NCBI GenBank assembly: GCA_029778615.1
Contig: JAKOPZ010000010.1
Coordinates: forward strand, 54,620 to 118,619
Reading direction: 5' to 3'
Source: Chloroflexota bacterium
GTDB taxonomy: Bacteria > Chloroflexota > Anaerolineae > UBA4142 > SHND01
Length of the DNA stretch: 64,000 nucleotides
A program made the position numbers and the translations under genes. Positions 53,892 to 63,203 of the stretch are shown piece after piece; positions within the stretch are counted from its first letter, which is position 1, and the number at the start of each line of letters is the position of its first letter. A model generated the notes under the pieces. The model ran no database searches, was not told where the DNA came from, and saw only the letters and a program-made list of their open reading frames with translations.

Positions 53892-55702
53892 CGAATATAG
53901 AGACGCGCGCGCCGTCGCAAAACAACGCGCTCTTTTTTGATGTTGCCGCCCTCGCGTTGGCGGGCGCGGGGAACGCACTGCTCGCCGCGCGGGTGAATCT
54001 TGCGCCCATCGCTTTGGGTATGATTGCACTCGCGCTCGTACTACGCATTATTCAAACGCGCGCGCAATTGCTTCGCATTCCCCTGCTCTTGCCCGCGCTG
54101 CTCTTTGTCGTCAGCGCGTGGATTGGCGTCACCGTTTCCTTTGACCCCGCGCTGTCGCTCCAAAAATTCAATCTCATTCTCGGCGGCGTCGCGCTTTACG
54201 TCGTGCTCGCCGCCACGCGAACAAATTTGGCACAGCGACTCGTCGCGTGGGGCATGACCTTGATTGGCGCGGGCGTGGGCGCGTACTATTTGACGCAGAC
54301 CGACTTTGTCGAAACGCCAACCAAAGTTGCCGCGCTCGACCAAATCGGGATGACGATTCATCGCCTTGCACCACAATTTGGTTACCACACGCCGCACCCG
54401 AATTTGATGGCGGGCATTTTGCTGCTCGCGCTGCCGTTTGCGTGTGGAATCGTTTATGACGCAGTGCGTCATAAACGCGTTGCCGAATGGCTCGTGGCGG
54501 GCGCCTTGGCATTGTTTATCACGTTCGCGTTGGGAATGACGACTTCGCGCGGCGCGCTGCTGGCGCTGGTGCTGCTCGGCGGAGTGAGTGTTTTGTGTTA
54601 CGCGGCGATGCAAATAGCAAAACGCGCGGGACAAAGCGCGAGCATCGGATTCGCGGCGGCGTTGAACATTTTGCTCGTTGGCGCGCTTGTGCTCGTGATT
54701 GTCGGCGGGAATCGCCTGAGTAACGTGTTGGGAACGGTGAGCAGTGTGCCGCGCCCGGTGCTGTACCAACAAGTGTTACAGCTCATTCAGGACTATTCTT
54801 TTACCGGCGCGGGCTTGGACACGTTCTCGCCAAATTTTTCTACGTACGAGATGTTGATTTACGTGCATCTCTTGCCGCACGCGCACGATTTGTATTTACA
54901 AATTTGGTACGAGCAGGGGCTTGTCGGGCTGTTGGCGTTTGTATGGTTTATGTTCGCCTATTATGTGTGGTGCATTCGCCGCCGGGCGCGGATGAATTGG
55001 CTCGCCGTCGCCAGTCTCGCCACGACGACGTTGATGCTCCTGCACGGGTTGGTAGATGTTTTGTTTTATTTCAGTCGCGTCATTTCTTTAATGTTCATTC
55101 CGTTGGGTTTGGCGATTTGCGCGCTCGACCCTTTTACACCGCTGCCCGTCGCGCAAAAGATTTCGCGCCGCGCGCGGCTCGGCATCGCCGCGGGCGCGAG
55201 CGCGGTGCTGGTGTTGGGCGCGTTGTTTTTGTTCGCGCAGCGCGAACGCGTTGCCGCGCAATGGTCCGCAAATTGGGGCGCGTTGGCGCAAGCACATATC
55301 GAACTGCCCCAAATAAAATATCCGCACCCAACGTTTCCGGAGGTGCGCCGCGCGAACAATTTCGACGCCGCGCAAAAATTATTTCAAGACGCGCTGCAAC
55401 ACGATGCGAACAATCGCGTGGCAAACGCGCGGCTCGGCATGTTGGCGTTGGACCAACTCGATTTCGAACAAGCTGTGGCGCGCTTGGAAAAAGCGTATGC
55501 GGCAGACAAGACCAATCGCGCGGTCATCAAAGCGTTGGGCATGGCGTACGCGTGGAGCGGCAAGTTTGAACAGGCAAGACCCTTGTTGAAACAAATTCCC
55601 GAAGCGTCGGTCGAAATGGGTTATGCAACGGACGCGTGGCGCAAACTGGGACGCGCCGACCTTGCCGCGTACGCGCAGACGATGGTACAGCGGCTCAAGT
55701 GA
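53888..55702 (+). CDS. O-antigen ligase/polymerase-like membrane protein with TPR tail
   Basis: 604 residues. About eleven to twelve hydrophobic segments fill residues 1-445. The large loop ending in FTGAGLDTFSPNFSTYEM, then LPHAHDLYLQIWYEQGLVGL, is the Wzy_C signature of O-antigen ligases and polymerases. The C-terminal 120 residues contain TPR-like helix pairs (NRVANARLGMLALDQLDFEQ; AVIKALGMAYAWSGKFEQAR). Function: likely attachment or polymerisation of glycan units on the outer face. The start overlaps the GT2 stop (ATGA), and its own stop overlaps the next gene by 1 nt (TGATG), so the three genes are coupled. Confidence 0.85.
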   Translation: MTNIETRAPSQNNALFFDVAALALAGAGNALLAARVNLAPIALGMIALALVLRIIQTRAQLLRIPLLLPALLFVVSAWIGVTVSFDPALSLQKFNLILGGVALYVVLAATRTNLAQRLVAWGMTLIGAGVGAYYLTQTDFVETPTKVAALDQIGMTIHRLAPQFGYHTPHPNLMAGILLLALPFACGIVYDAVRHKRVAEWLVAGALALFITFALGMTTSRGALLALVLLGGVSVLCYAAMQIAKRAGQSASIGFAAALNILLVGALVLVIVGGNRLSNVLGTVSSVPRPVLYQQVLQLIQDYSFTGAGLDTFSPNFSTYEMLIYVHLLPHAHDLYLQIWYEQGLVGLLAFVWFMFAYYVWCIRRRARMNWLAVASLATTTLMLLHGLVDVLFYFSRVISLMFIPLGLAICALDPFTPLPVAQKISRRARLGIAAGASAVLVLGALFLFAQRERVAAQWSANWGALAQAHIELPQIKYPHPTFPEVRRANNFDAAQKLFQDALQHDANNRVANARLGMLALDQLDFEQAVARLEKAYAADKTNRAVIKALGMAYAWSGKFEQARPLLKQIPEASVEMGYATDAWRKLGRADLAAYAQTMVQRLK

Positions 55703-58644
55703 TGACACAATTTTCTTTGCGCGTTTTTATTCCGCGCCGTCAGATTTTTTTGCTTTTCGTTTCGTTCGCGTTGATGCAATTCGTTTTGTGGGGCGTTTCG
55801 ACGCGCGCGTTCGCGCAAACTTTTCCGCCGCCAAAAATTTCCAATGTCAACATTCTGACGCCCTCTGTCGCGCGCTTTGAGAAATTTGAACTTGGCTTTG
55901 ACGTGGAAACGTCCGCGTCGCATCTCAGTTTACCGTTTGACGCAAACCCGCCGCCCGGTTTGACGCCGGGCATGGGCGTCTCGGTGGACGCGTTGTTTTC
56001 CAATGACAATTGGAAGACGACGCTCATCCAGCCCGCGTTTCTGTACCAACCCTACGCGTACGAGTACATTCAAACTCGCGACCATTGGATTCCGAACGGC
56101 GCGCCGCATTGGCTTGTGCGTTTTGCGCCGCGCAGCGCGGGCGATTATCAAGTGCGGTTGCGCGTTACAGACCAAGGCGGCACGACAATGTATCCCGAAA
56201 AGGGCGCGTTGGAATTTCACGTGCATGAGGGGGGGGTGACGCGTTACGATGGAATGCGCGAAAATCCGTACACGCGCCACGGCTTTTTACGCGTGAGCCA
56301 AAGCGACCCGCGTTATTTTGAATTTGAAGATGGCACACCTTTTGTGGGTTTGGGATACAAGGCGGGTTCCGAGAGCATTGATTTTGTCAAGGCGCGGTAT
56401 CGCGCGTGGCAGGTGAACGGTCTCCAATTTGCGCGCGTGTGGATGAGCGGCGAAGGCATTAACGCGTCACAGTGGACGCCGTGGGCATTCCCCAAACAGC
56501 CCTACAGTCACAGCTTGCCCGACACATCACTCGCTGCCGCGTCTCCGTTCCCCGGTTCTGATTTTTCGTACCGACTCGCACCGGACAGGCAGTGTCTCTT
56601 TGCGGACTTTTGGCAGCGCGGCATTTCGGTCCAACCCTCCGCCACGTATTCGGTCACGGTGCGCGCGCGCGTGAATCAATTGAAACCGATTGCGGGCGCA
56701 ACAGACGCGGGCTTTACATTGATGCAAGGCGGCTTTCCCGAAAATGGCTGTGCGTCCATCAACGGCACACCCATCATCCCTTATCAAATTGGCACAACGA
56801 ATTGGTTCACGCTCACGGGGCAAATTCAAACTGCGCCGAATCAACAGTATTTGAATTTTCTCTATCTCATGCTCAAGAACGTGGAGCAAGGACAAGCATT
56901 CATTGACTCGGTCACGCTGGTTAAAACAGATGACCCGAATCGAGTAGATTTGCTGCGACACGGCGAGGCGGACAGTCATTTATTTTTTGATTCGATGAAT
57001 GCTGCCAAGTGGGACCTGCTGATTCAGCAAGCGGAAGAGCATGGCGTGTATTTGAAGATTGTGGCGGATGAAAAGAACGAGTGGATTCGCAATGTGATTC
57101 AAAAAGATGGTACGCTCGGCAAATTCGACAATAATAATTTTTACGCGAGCGACAATTCCAAAGTGCGCTGGCTCGACGAAGCGTGGTGGCGGTACTTGAT
57201 TGCGCGCTGGGGCTATAGCACCGCGATTCATTCGTTTGAATTCATCAACGAAGGTGACCCGTACAACGGCAATCACTATAACGCGGCGAATGCGATGGCG
57301 CGTTATTTTGACGAACATGACCCGTCGCAACACATGGTAACAACGTCGTTTTGGACGTCATTTCCAAACACAGAATTTTGGTCGAACCCGCTCTACAACG
57401 CGGTGGATTATGCTGATATTCACGCGTACATCACAACCGGCTGGGGCAATAACGCGTCGTTCGTGCCGCCCGCGAATTTGGACACGACAAATCAATTCGA
57501 CGGCGCCAATTCGTTTCACATTTCGGGGAAACAGGAAATTCGCAAAGCGATTCACCCGCGTGGGGTTACGCTAAACGAACCGGGCGAGTGGACCATTCGC
57601 TATTGGCTCAAGTTAAAAGATTTCCAAGCGCAGTGCGGCTTTGGCGAAGGCGGCAGCGCGGTGCGCGTCTATTGGCTTCTCGACGACAAGCGGCAAGGGG
57701 TAGTGCCAAACAATCCGGATGGAAAACATTTTCTGTGCACATCGCCCGACGGCACATTCGATTGGCGCGCCTTTGATTCGCAGCATGACCGCGACGGCAA
57801 AGAACTGCCCATCAGCGAGCGTTTGGTTTTGACCGACACGGTGCCGCACGAATTGGAACTCGGCGTGCAAAACACGCGCGGCGTGTCCGGCGATGCGTGG
57901 ATTGCGAACGTAGAACTCATCAGCCCGTCCGGCGTGCGCGTGCCCGTGATTGGCACATTTGATAACACTTTATTTGCTGACGACAGCGCGTGGTGGTCGG
58001 CAGCGTACAGTTTGTTGTGGGGCGGCGCGAGTCCCGTCGGCGCGCACAAGCCGTTGGTACGCGGAGAGACCGGACTCAACAGCGCCGAGTTTCCGGATGG
58101 CTTGCCGACGTTGAACCAAGACCGCGAGGGAATTTGGCTGCACAATTTTGTGTGGGCGCAAATCAATGCGGGCGGGATGTACGATTTGTGGTGGTTTGCG
58201 CCGCAGAATATCGAAGACAATCCCAACAGCGGGCGCACGGGAAATCTACTGCCTGTGTATTTACCGTTTGCGAATTTCATGGCGGATGTGCCATTGAACA
58301 ATGGCGCGTATCAAGACGCGAACGCGACGGCATCCGATGATGGCTTGCGCGTCTGGGGACAGCGCGACACAAAGAACGGACGCGCGCATTTGTGGATTCA
58401 AAACACGGCGCACACATGGAAGAATGTTGTCGAAGGACAAGCCGCCGAACCCCGCGGAGGGACGATCTCGCTGCCGATGCCTGCAGGCACATATCGAGTC
58501 GAATGGTGGGACCCCTATCGCGCGAACGATGCGGTATTCAAAACAGACCAAGTCACCGCGAACGGCACGCTGACGGTGACGCTTCCCGCGCCGCTCGCCA
58601 CCGATACGGCATTAAAAATCACTCGCATCGTCGGCGCGGAATGA
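55702..58644 (+). CDS. Secreted GH5-like glycoside hydrolase (DUF5060-type) with carbohydrate-binding insert
   Basis: 980 residues from ATG 55702, which overlaps the previous stop by 1 nt; a frame from 55636 would overlap the ligase gene and is not used. Signal peptide MTQFSLRVFIPRRQIFLLFV... cleaved near FAQ. A DUF5060-like beta domain (about 35-185) is followed by a (beta/alpha)8 domain starting near FEFEDGTPFVGLGYKAG. The catalytic candidates are the acid/base Glu517 in FEFINEGDPY and the nucleophile Glu789 in VRGETGLN. Two beta-sandwich inserts (about 300-420 and 610-740) look like carbohydrate-binding modules. Such enzymes cleave beta-glucans or mannans; here it may trim the exported glycan. 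Confidence 0.82.
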   Translation: MTQFSLRVFIPRRQIFLLFVSFALMQFVLWGVSTRAFAQTFPPPKISNVNILTPSVARFEKFELGFDVETSASHLSLPFDANPPPGLTPGMGVSVDALFSNDNWKTTLIQPAFLYQPYAYEYIQTRDHWIPNGAPHWLVRFAPRSAGDYQVRLRVTDQGGTTMYPEKGALEFHVHEGGVTRYDGMRENPYTRHGFLRVSQSDPRYFEFEDGTPFVGLGYKAGSESIDFVKARYRAWQVNGLQFARVWMSGEGINASQWTPWAFPKQPYSHSLPDTSLAAASPFPGSDFSYRLAPDRQCLFADFWQRGISVQPSATYSVTVRARVNQLKPIAGATDAGFTLMQGGFPENGCASINGTPIIPYQIGTTNWFTLTGQIQTAPNQQYLNFLYLMLKNVEQGQAFIDSVTLVKTDDPNRVDLLRHGEADSHLFFDSMNAAKWDLLIQQAEEHGVYLKIVADEKNEWIRNVIQKDGTLGKFDNNNFYASDNSKVRWLDEAWWRYLIARWGYSTAIHSFEFINEGDPYNGNHYNAANAMARYFDEHDPSQHMVTTSFWTSFPNTEFWSNPLYNAVDYADIHAYITTGWGNNASFVPPANLDTTNQFDGANSFHISGKQEIRKAIHPRGVTLNEPGEWTIRYWLKLKDFQAQCGFGEGGSAVRVYWLLDDKRQGVVPNNPDGKHFLCTSPDGTFDWRAFDSQHDRDGKELPISERLVLTDTVPHELELGVQNTRGVSGDAWIANVELISPSGVRVPVIGTFDNTLFADDSAWWSAAYSLLWGGASPVGAHKPLVRGETGLNSAEFPDGLPTLNQDREGIWLHNFVWAQINAGGMYDLWWFAPQNIEDNPNSGRTGNLLPVYLPFANFMADVPLNNGAYQDANATASDDGLRVWGQRDTKNGRAHLWIQNTAHTWKNVVEGQAAEPRGGTISLPMPAGTYRVEWWDPYRANDAVFKTDQVTANGTLTVTLPAPLATDTALKITRIVGAE

Positions 58645-58663
58645 ACGAACGTGGCGGGGATTT

Positions 58664-58691
58664 TTGAAAGTTTTGGCAATCATGGTATCAT
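58664..58691 (+). promoter_or_regulatory. Promoter before the ABC-exporter genes
   Basis: TTGAAA (58664-58669), 16-nt spacer, TATCAT (58686-58691). It gives a separate start for the transporter unit, about 150 nt before the permease gene. Confidence 0.5.
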
Positions 58692-58727
58692 TTTGGCGTT
58701 ATCGCCGCGACGCGAACTGGACGCAAT

Positions 58728-58853
58728 ATGACTGACTCGCTCCCTCAGACAAAGGTCGAACATTTTTTGCCCATCCCGACTCTATTTACTGTGGCGGTGA
58801 TTGCGCGCGCGGCGGGAAAATCCATTGGCGAAAGTGGCAAGCGGCATCAATGA
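58728..58853 (+). CDS. Possible 41-residue leader peptide overlapping the ABC permease start
   Basis: ATG 58728 opens a frame of 41 codons (MTDSLPQTKVEHFLPIPTLF then TVAVIARAAGKSIGESGKRHQ). Its TGA overlaps the ATG of the permease gene (ATGA at 58850-58853), the same arrangement seen at other coupled pairs in this window. A promoter lies about 35 bp upstream. There is no strong SD site, and I know no family. It could be a translated leader that couples permease synthesis, or chance. Confidence 0.35.
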   Translation: MTDSLPQTKVEHFLPIPTLFTVAVIARAAGKSIGESGKRHQ

Positions 58854-59731
58854 ATGCTCTCAAATTGCTCAAGCAGCCTCAAGCATCCCCTCGAGATCAA
58901 GCGTTCACCACAAATCATGAAACGATTATCGAACCCGCGCGCGGATGGTCGGCGCTAAAACTGCGCGAGGTCTGGGACTATCGTGACCTTTTGTATTTTA
59001 TGGTGATGCGTGATTTGAAAACACGATACAGCCAGACCGCATTAGGTCCGCTTTGGATTATCATCAATCCTCTCTTCTCGATGGTACTGTATACGGTGAT
59101 TTTCGGCGTCATTGCGAAATTGCCGAGCGGCAACGTTCCATACCAAGTGTTCACCTATTGCGCGCTGCTGCCGTGGGATATGTTTAGCGATGATGTGGGC
59201 AGCGGCTCGACGAGCTTGTTGAGCAATCGCGAACTGATTTCCAAAATTTATTTTCCGCGCTTGGTTCTCCCTTTTTCGCGGGTTATCTCCAGTTTGGTCG
59301 ATTTCTGGATTTCGTTTGTGATTTTGATTGGGATGCTCATTTTTTATCGTATCACACCGACGTGGGGCGTGATATTGATTCCGTTTTTCCTGCTCTTGAT
59401 TATGCTGACGGGACTGGGCATTGGACTTTGGTTTTCGGGCATCATTGTCAAGTACCGCGATTTTGGTCAAGTGACGGGTTATCTCGTCCGTGCTCTGATG
59501 TACCTCTCGCCGGTAGTGTATTCGAGCGAAGTGGTGCCAGAGAGATTTTATTTTCTCTATCATCTGAATCCGATGGCGAACGTTTTGGAAGGTTTCCGTT
59601 GGGCGCTCTTGGGCACTGCGCCACCTGACTGGATAATGCTTCTCGTTTCGGCAGGAATCAGCGTAGCTCTCTTTTTGACAGGACTTTATCAATTTCGGCG
59701 CGTCGAGCGCAGTATCGTTGATATTGCCTAA
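58850..59731 (+). CDS. wzm: ABC-2 type polysaccharide exporter permease (Wzm-like)
   Basis: 293 residues. Cytoplasmic N-terminus, then six hydrophobic helices. Typical motifs: RDLKTRYSQTALGPLWIIIN near the start, NRELISKIYFPRLVLPFSRV (coupling helix region), and LMYLSPVVYSSEVVP before the last helices. This is the ABC2_membrane family that exports O-antigen or teichoic-acid-like chains on a polyprenyl carrier. The start is the ATG in an ATGA overlap with a possible leader peptide; no SD site is seen. The ATPase gene starts 12 bp after its stop. Confidence 0.93.
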   Translation: MNALKLLKQPQASPRDQAFTTNHETIIEPARGWSALKLREVWDYRDLLYFMVMRDLKTRYSQTALGPLWIIINPLFSMVLYTVIFGVIAKLPSGNVPYQVFTYCALLPWDMFSDDVGSGSTSLLSNRELISKIYFPRLVLPFSRVISSLVDFWISFVILIGMLIFYRITPTWGVILIPFFLLLIMLTGLGIGLWFSGIIVKYRDFGQVTGYLVRALMYLSPVVYSSEVVPERFYFLYHLNPMANVLEGFRWALLGTAPPDWIMLLVSAGISVALFLTGLYQFRRVERSIVDIA

Positions 59732-59742
59732 ACGCATTCGCT

Positions 59743-61077
59743 ATGGCATCTCCAGTTATTCAAGTTGAAAATCTTGGCAAGCGATATCGCATTGGCGTCA
59801 GAGAATCCACAACAACGCTTAATCGTTGGCAGGCAATTGGAGCGACTCTGCGCGCGCCGTTCACGTACCTTCTCGATTCGCTGCGCGCGCCGACCGAAGA
59901 GGAGACCTTGTGGGCAATTCGGGATGTAAGTTTTGAGGTCAAGCGTGGCGAGGTGTTGGGCATCATTGGACGGAATGGCGCGGGCAAAAGCACGCTGCTC
60001 AAAATCCTCTCGCGCATCACCGACCCCACAGAGGGACGCGCGGTCATGCGCGGACGAATTGGCTCACTGCTCGAAGTGGGCACGGGCTTTCATCCAGACC
60101 TTAGCGCACGCGAAAACATTTATCTCAAGGGCACTATTCTCGGCATGAAAAAATGGGAAATTGATTCCAAGCTCGATGAGATTATCGAGTTCGCCGAAAT
60201 TGGTCGCTTTCTGGATACGCCGGTCAAGCGTTATAGCAGCGGGATGGGCGTTCGATTGGGCTTTGCGGTGGCAGCCCATCTCGAACCCGAAATTCTCATC
60301 GTGGATGAGGTGTTGGCGGTGGGTGATGCCGCTTTTCAGAGCAAGTGCATTGGCAAAATGACCGGCATCGCGCAGAGTGGACGGACGATTCTTTTTGTCA
60401 GCCATAATATTCCTACTGTGATGCAGCTCTGTTCGCGCGCACTGCTGTTGCAGGATGGTCGTGTTGCATTTGACGGCGACCCTATTGAAATTGCCAAAGA
60501 GTATCTGCGCGGCGCACTGCAGCGCGACGGTGAAGTGGTTTGGGCAGAAGACCAAGCACCGGGCGAGCACGGCTTGCTGGTGCGCGGCGTGCGCATCGCG
60601 TTTCCCGACGGAAGATTGGCGCCGGTGGTGCGCGTGGACGAACCGTTCCAAGTCGTCGTCTATTACCAAATTTTGGAACCGAATCTCTCGACACGCTGTG
60701 CGGTGAAATTTTACACGCAAAGCCAATTGGCGTTTACGTCTGTCGAACCGGTCGAAAGCAAAAGACTTGCGCCCGGTATCTACTCGACCCGCGTGAATGT
60801 CCCGCCTCATTTGTTGAATGAGGGGGAATATACAATCGGGCTCTCATTCTTTCAGTATTATCCGGTAAAGCGTCATTTTGCAATGGTGAAAGAGACCGTC
60901 TCCTTTCAAGTCTTTGATCCCATGAACGGCGATTCCGCGCGTGGCGACTATACCCAGCACCTTGGCGGGCTCGTGAGTCCACGCTTGCACTGGCAGTTGG
61001 CACAACCTGATGTACTTACCACGTTCGCGACGACGCTGCCCTCTTTAACGCACGAACCCGTAGGGGCAACCGCGTAA
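59743..61077 (+). CDS. wzt: ABC transporter ATP-binding protein with Wzt-type C-terminal domain
   Basis: 444 residues. The nucleotide-binding domain has Walker A GIIGRNGAGKSTLLKIL (residues about 70-85), signature YSSGMGVRLGFAVA, Walker B EILIVDEVLAVGDAAF, and the switch His in LFVSHNI. From about residue 255 a separate beta-sandwich domain of the Wzt_C type begins (GLLVRGVRIAFPDGRLAPVV), which in known systems reads the non-reducing end cap of the polysaccharide to select it for export. The last codons EPVGATA read through a GTAGGGGCAAC stretch resembling the repeats at 40266 and 47248, so the tail may have been replaced by repeat insertion. It works with the Wzm-like permease. Confidence 0.94.
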   Translation: MASPVIQVENLGKRYRIGVRESTTTLNRWQAIGATLRAPFTYLLDSLRAPTEEETLWAIRDVSFEVKRGEVLGIIGRNGAGKSTLLKILSRITDPTEGRAVMRGRIGSLLEVGTGFHPDLSARENIYLKGTILGMKKWEIDSKLDEIIEFAEIGRFLDTPVKRYSSGMGVRLGFAVAAHLEPEILIVDEVLAVGDAAFQSKCIGKMTGIAQSGRTILFVSHNIPTVMQLCSRALLLQDGRVAFDGDPIEIAKEYLRGALQRDGEVVWAEDQAPGEHGLLVRGVRIAFPDGRLAPVVRVDEPFQVVVYYQILEPNLSTRCAVKFYTQSQLAFTSVEPVESKRLAPGIYSTRVNVPPHLLNEGEYTIGLSFFQYYPVKRHFAMVKETVSFQVFDPMNGDSARGDYTQHLGGLVSPRLHWQLAQPDVLTTFATTLPSLTHEPVGATA

Positions 61078-61100
61078 TTTTGGATACAAAGCAACCCCCA

Positions 61101-62105
61101 ATGGAAGTTTTCCTCGCGCCAGCATTCCACGCGTATTTTGCCGAGCGTCCGCTGACGTTGGTTGATATTGGTGCGCGCGGCGGAATTCCCAAACATTGGA
61201 GACAGGCAAGAGCATTTCTGCGCACAATCATCTTTGAACCTGATACGCCCGCCTACAACAAACTAGTACGACAAGCCAACCCGAATACAATTCCCTTGCA
61301 GATCGGAGTCTATTCGCATAAAGGAAATGTTGACTTTTACATCACCGCTGAAGGCGGGGACTCGTCCTTGCTCGTGCCGAACGAGCAATGGCTGGCGCGT
61401 TTTCCCTCGCCCGAACGGTATGCGGTGGTGAACCAAACTCTAATTCAAGTAGATACATTGGACAATATCCTCAGCGAACACCAGATTCGCGGCGTGGATT
61501 TCATCAAGCTGGATATTCAAGGCGCCGAATTGTTTGCGCTGTAAGGTGCGCGGCAGACCTTGCAGGACCAAGTTTTGGGTGTGGAGATGGAGGTGGAATT
61601 TGCGCCGCTCTATCAGAATCAACCACTCTTTGCAGACGTTCATACGTTTTTGCAGCCATTCGGCTTGGAATTGTTCGATTTACGTCCGATCTATTGGAAA
61701 CGACGCGGGCACAACGCCAGTCCTCAGCGTAAAGGGCAGATAATCTATGGCGACGCGCTGTATCTCGCGAGTTTGGAGCGTGTCAATCAATTGATTGCCG
61801 CGCGTAATGCGGCAGAACGCAAGCACGTTGTTTTGCACCTCATCGCCATTTGCCTAGTGTACGGTTATCTGGATTACGCTGCAGAAATTGTAGAGAACTT
61901 TGGCGATTTATTTTCGACCGCCGAGCGAGAAATTTTGGCGGACGCACTCGCGTATCCGATTGTCACGCCGAGCTCGTCCCCTACTGGCAAAGCCGCGATT
62001 GTGCGTGCGCTCCAGCGATTGCTGAGGCGTCTCGACCCGCCGCCTCCCCCAACATTTCGCTTTTTTGGGTCGGGCACCTATCTTGGCAACACGGACAGCA
62101 ACTAG
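61101..62105 (+). pseudogene. FkbM-family methyltransferase interrupted by one in-frame stop
   Basis: From ATG 61101 (MEVFLAPAFHAYFAERPLTL) the frame runs 147 codons and meets TAA at 61542-61544, just after FIKLDIQGAELFAL. The same frame continues without interruption to TAG 62103-62105 (GARQTLQDQVLGVEMEVEFA...). Reading the TAA as an amino-acid codon gives a normal FkbM protein of 334 residues: LVDIGARGG is the SAM-binding start and D-IKLDIQGAE is the family signature. GAA, AAA or CAA are one change from TAA, and LFAL-E/K-GA matches the usual sequence there. The enzyme class O-methylates sugars. Either the gene is recently inactivated, the base is an error, or the stop is read through. Confidence 0.8.
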
Positions 62106-62106
62106 G

Positions 62107-63171
62107 ATGCAAGCTATGGATCAAACTCGAACTCTTTCTCTTGCAGGTGCTGCCATTGGCGACGACAGTCCCTGCTATGTCATTGCCGAAATTGGACATA
62201 ATCATCAGGGCGATTTGGAAAAAGCCAAACAACTTTTTCGCGCGGCAAAAGAATGCGGAGTAGACGCGGTCAAACTGCAAAAACGCGACAATCGCACATT
62301 GTATACGCGCGAACTGTACGAGCAGCCGTATCTCGGCGAGAACAGTTACGGCGACACGTACGGCGCGCACCGCGAGGCGCTGGAATTTGGCAAAGCCGAG
62401 TACATGGAACTGAAGGCGTATGCGGCAGAAATTGGAATCACTTTTTTTGCAACCGCGTTCGATTTTGCGAGCGCGGATTTTCTTGCCGCGTTAGAGATGC
62501 CCGCGTACAAGATCGCGTCAGGCGATTTGACGAACACGCCCTTGCTCCAATATATCGCGCGTCTCGGCAAACCCATGTTTGTCAGTACGGGCGGCGCAGC
62601 CATGGACGACGTGCAGCGCGCGTACGACACTATCATGCCCATCAATTCGCAGCTGTGCCTTTTGCAGTGTACGGCGATGTATCCCGTCGAAGCGCAAGAC
62701 ATGAACTTGCGCGTAATTGAAACCTTTCGCGCCGCGTATCCCGATATTGTGATTGGCTTGTCCGACCACCAGAGTGGAATTGCGATGGCAGTGGCCGGCT
62801 ATGTTCTGGGTGCGCGCGTTATCGAAAAACACTTTACGTTGAATCGCGCCTGGCGGGGCACTGACCACGCGTTTTCGCTTGAACCCCTCGGCATGAGGAA
62901 AATGGTGCGCGATTTGCAGCGTGCTCACGCCGCACTTGGCGATGGCGTCAAGCGGGTTTTGCCCGGTGAAAATAAAGCGCTGTACAAAATGGCAAAGAAA
63001 TTGGTTGCGGCGCGCGATTTGCCGAGCGGTCATCAACTCCAGCTGCGCGACATTGCCATCAAATCGCCCAACAACGGTCTGCCGCCCTACGAATTGGAAA
63101 ATTTAATCGGACGCGTTCTACAGCGTCCGCTGCGTCAAGACGAGTCCATCACGTTTGCTGATTTGACCTGA
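62107..63171 (+). CDS. NeuB-family nonulosonic acid synthase
   Basis: 354 residues from ATG 62107 (MQAMDQTRTLSLAGAAIGDD); ATG 62116 and an upstream frame from 62065 are alternatives. The enzyme condenses phosphoenolpyruvate with an N-acetyl hexosamine to form a nine-carbon acid such as sialic, legionaminic or pseudaminic acid. Family motifs: YVIAEIGHNHQGDLEKAKQL, AVKLQKRDN, AYKIASGDLTN, FVSTGGA, LSDHQSGI and ARVIEKHFTLNRAWRGTDH. A C-terminal SAF (antifreeze-like) domain starts near residue 300 (LVAARDLPSGHQLQLRDIAI). Its presence beside Wzm/Wzt suggests that the exported glycan contains such a sugar. No CMP-transferase gene is in the window. Confidence 0.93.
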   Translation: MQAMDQTRTLSLAGAAIGDDSPCYVIAEIGHNHQGDLEKAKQLFRAAKECGVDAVKLQKRDNRTLYTRELYEQPYLGENSYGDTYGAHREALEFGKAEYMELKAYAAEIGITFFATAFDFASADFLAALEMPAYKIASGDLTNTPLLQYIARLGKPMFVSTGGAAMDDVQRAYDTIMPINSQLCLLQCTAMYPVEAQDMNLRVIETFRAAYPDIVIGLSDHQSGIAMAVAGYVLGARVIEKHFTLNRAWRGTDHAFSLEPLGMRKMVRDLQRAHAALGDGVKRVLPGENKALYKMAKKLVAARDLPSGHQLQLRDIAIKSPNNGLPPYELENLIGRVLQRPLRQDESITFADLT

Positions 63172-63203
63172 GCAAGCGACCGAGAATTTTCGTGGAGGAG
63201 AAC

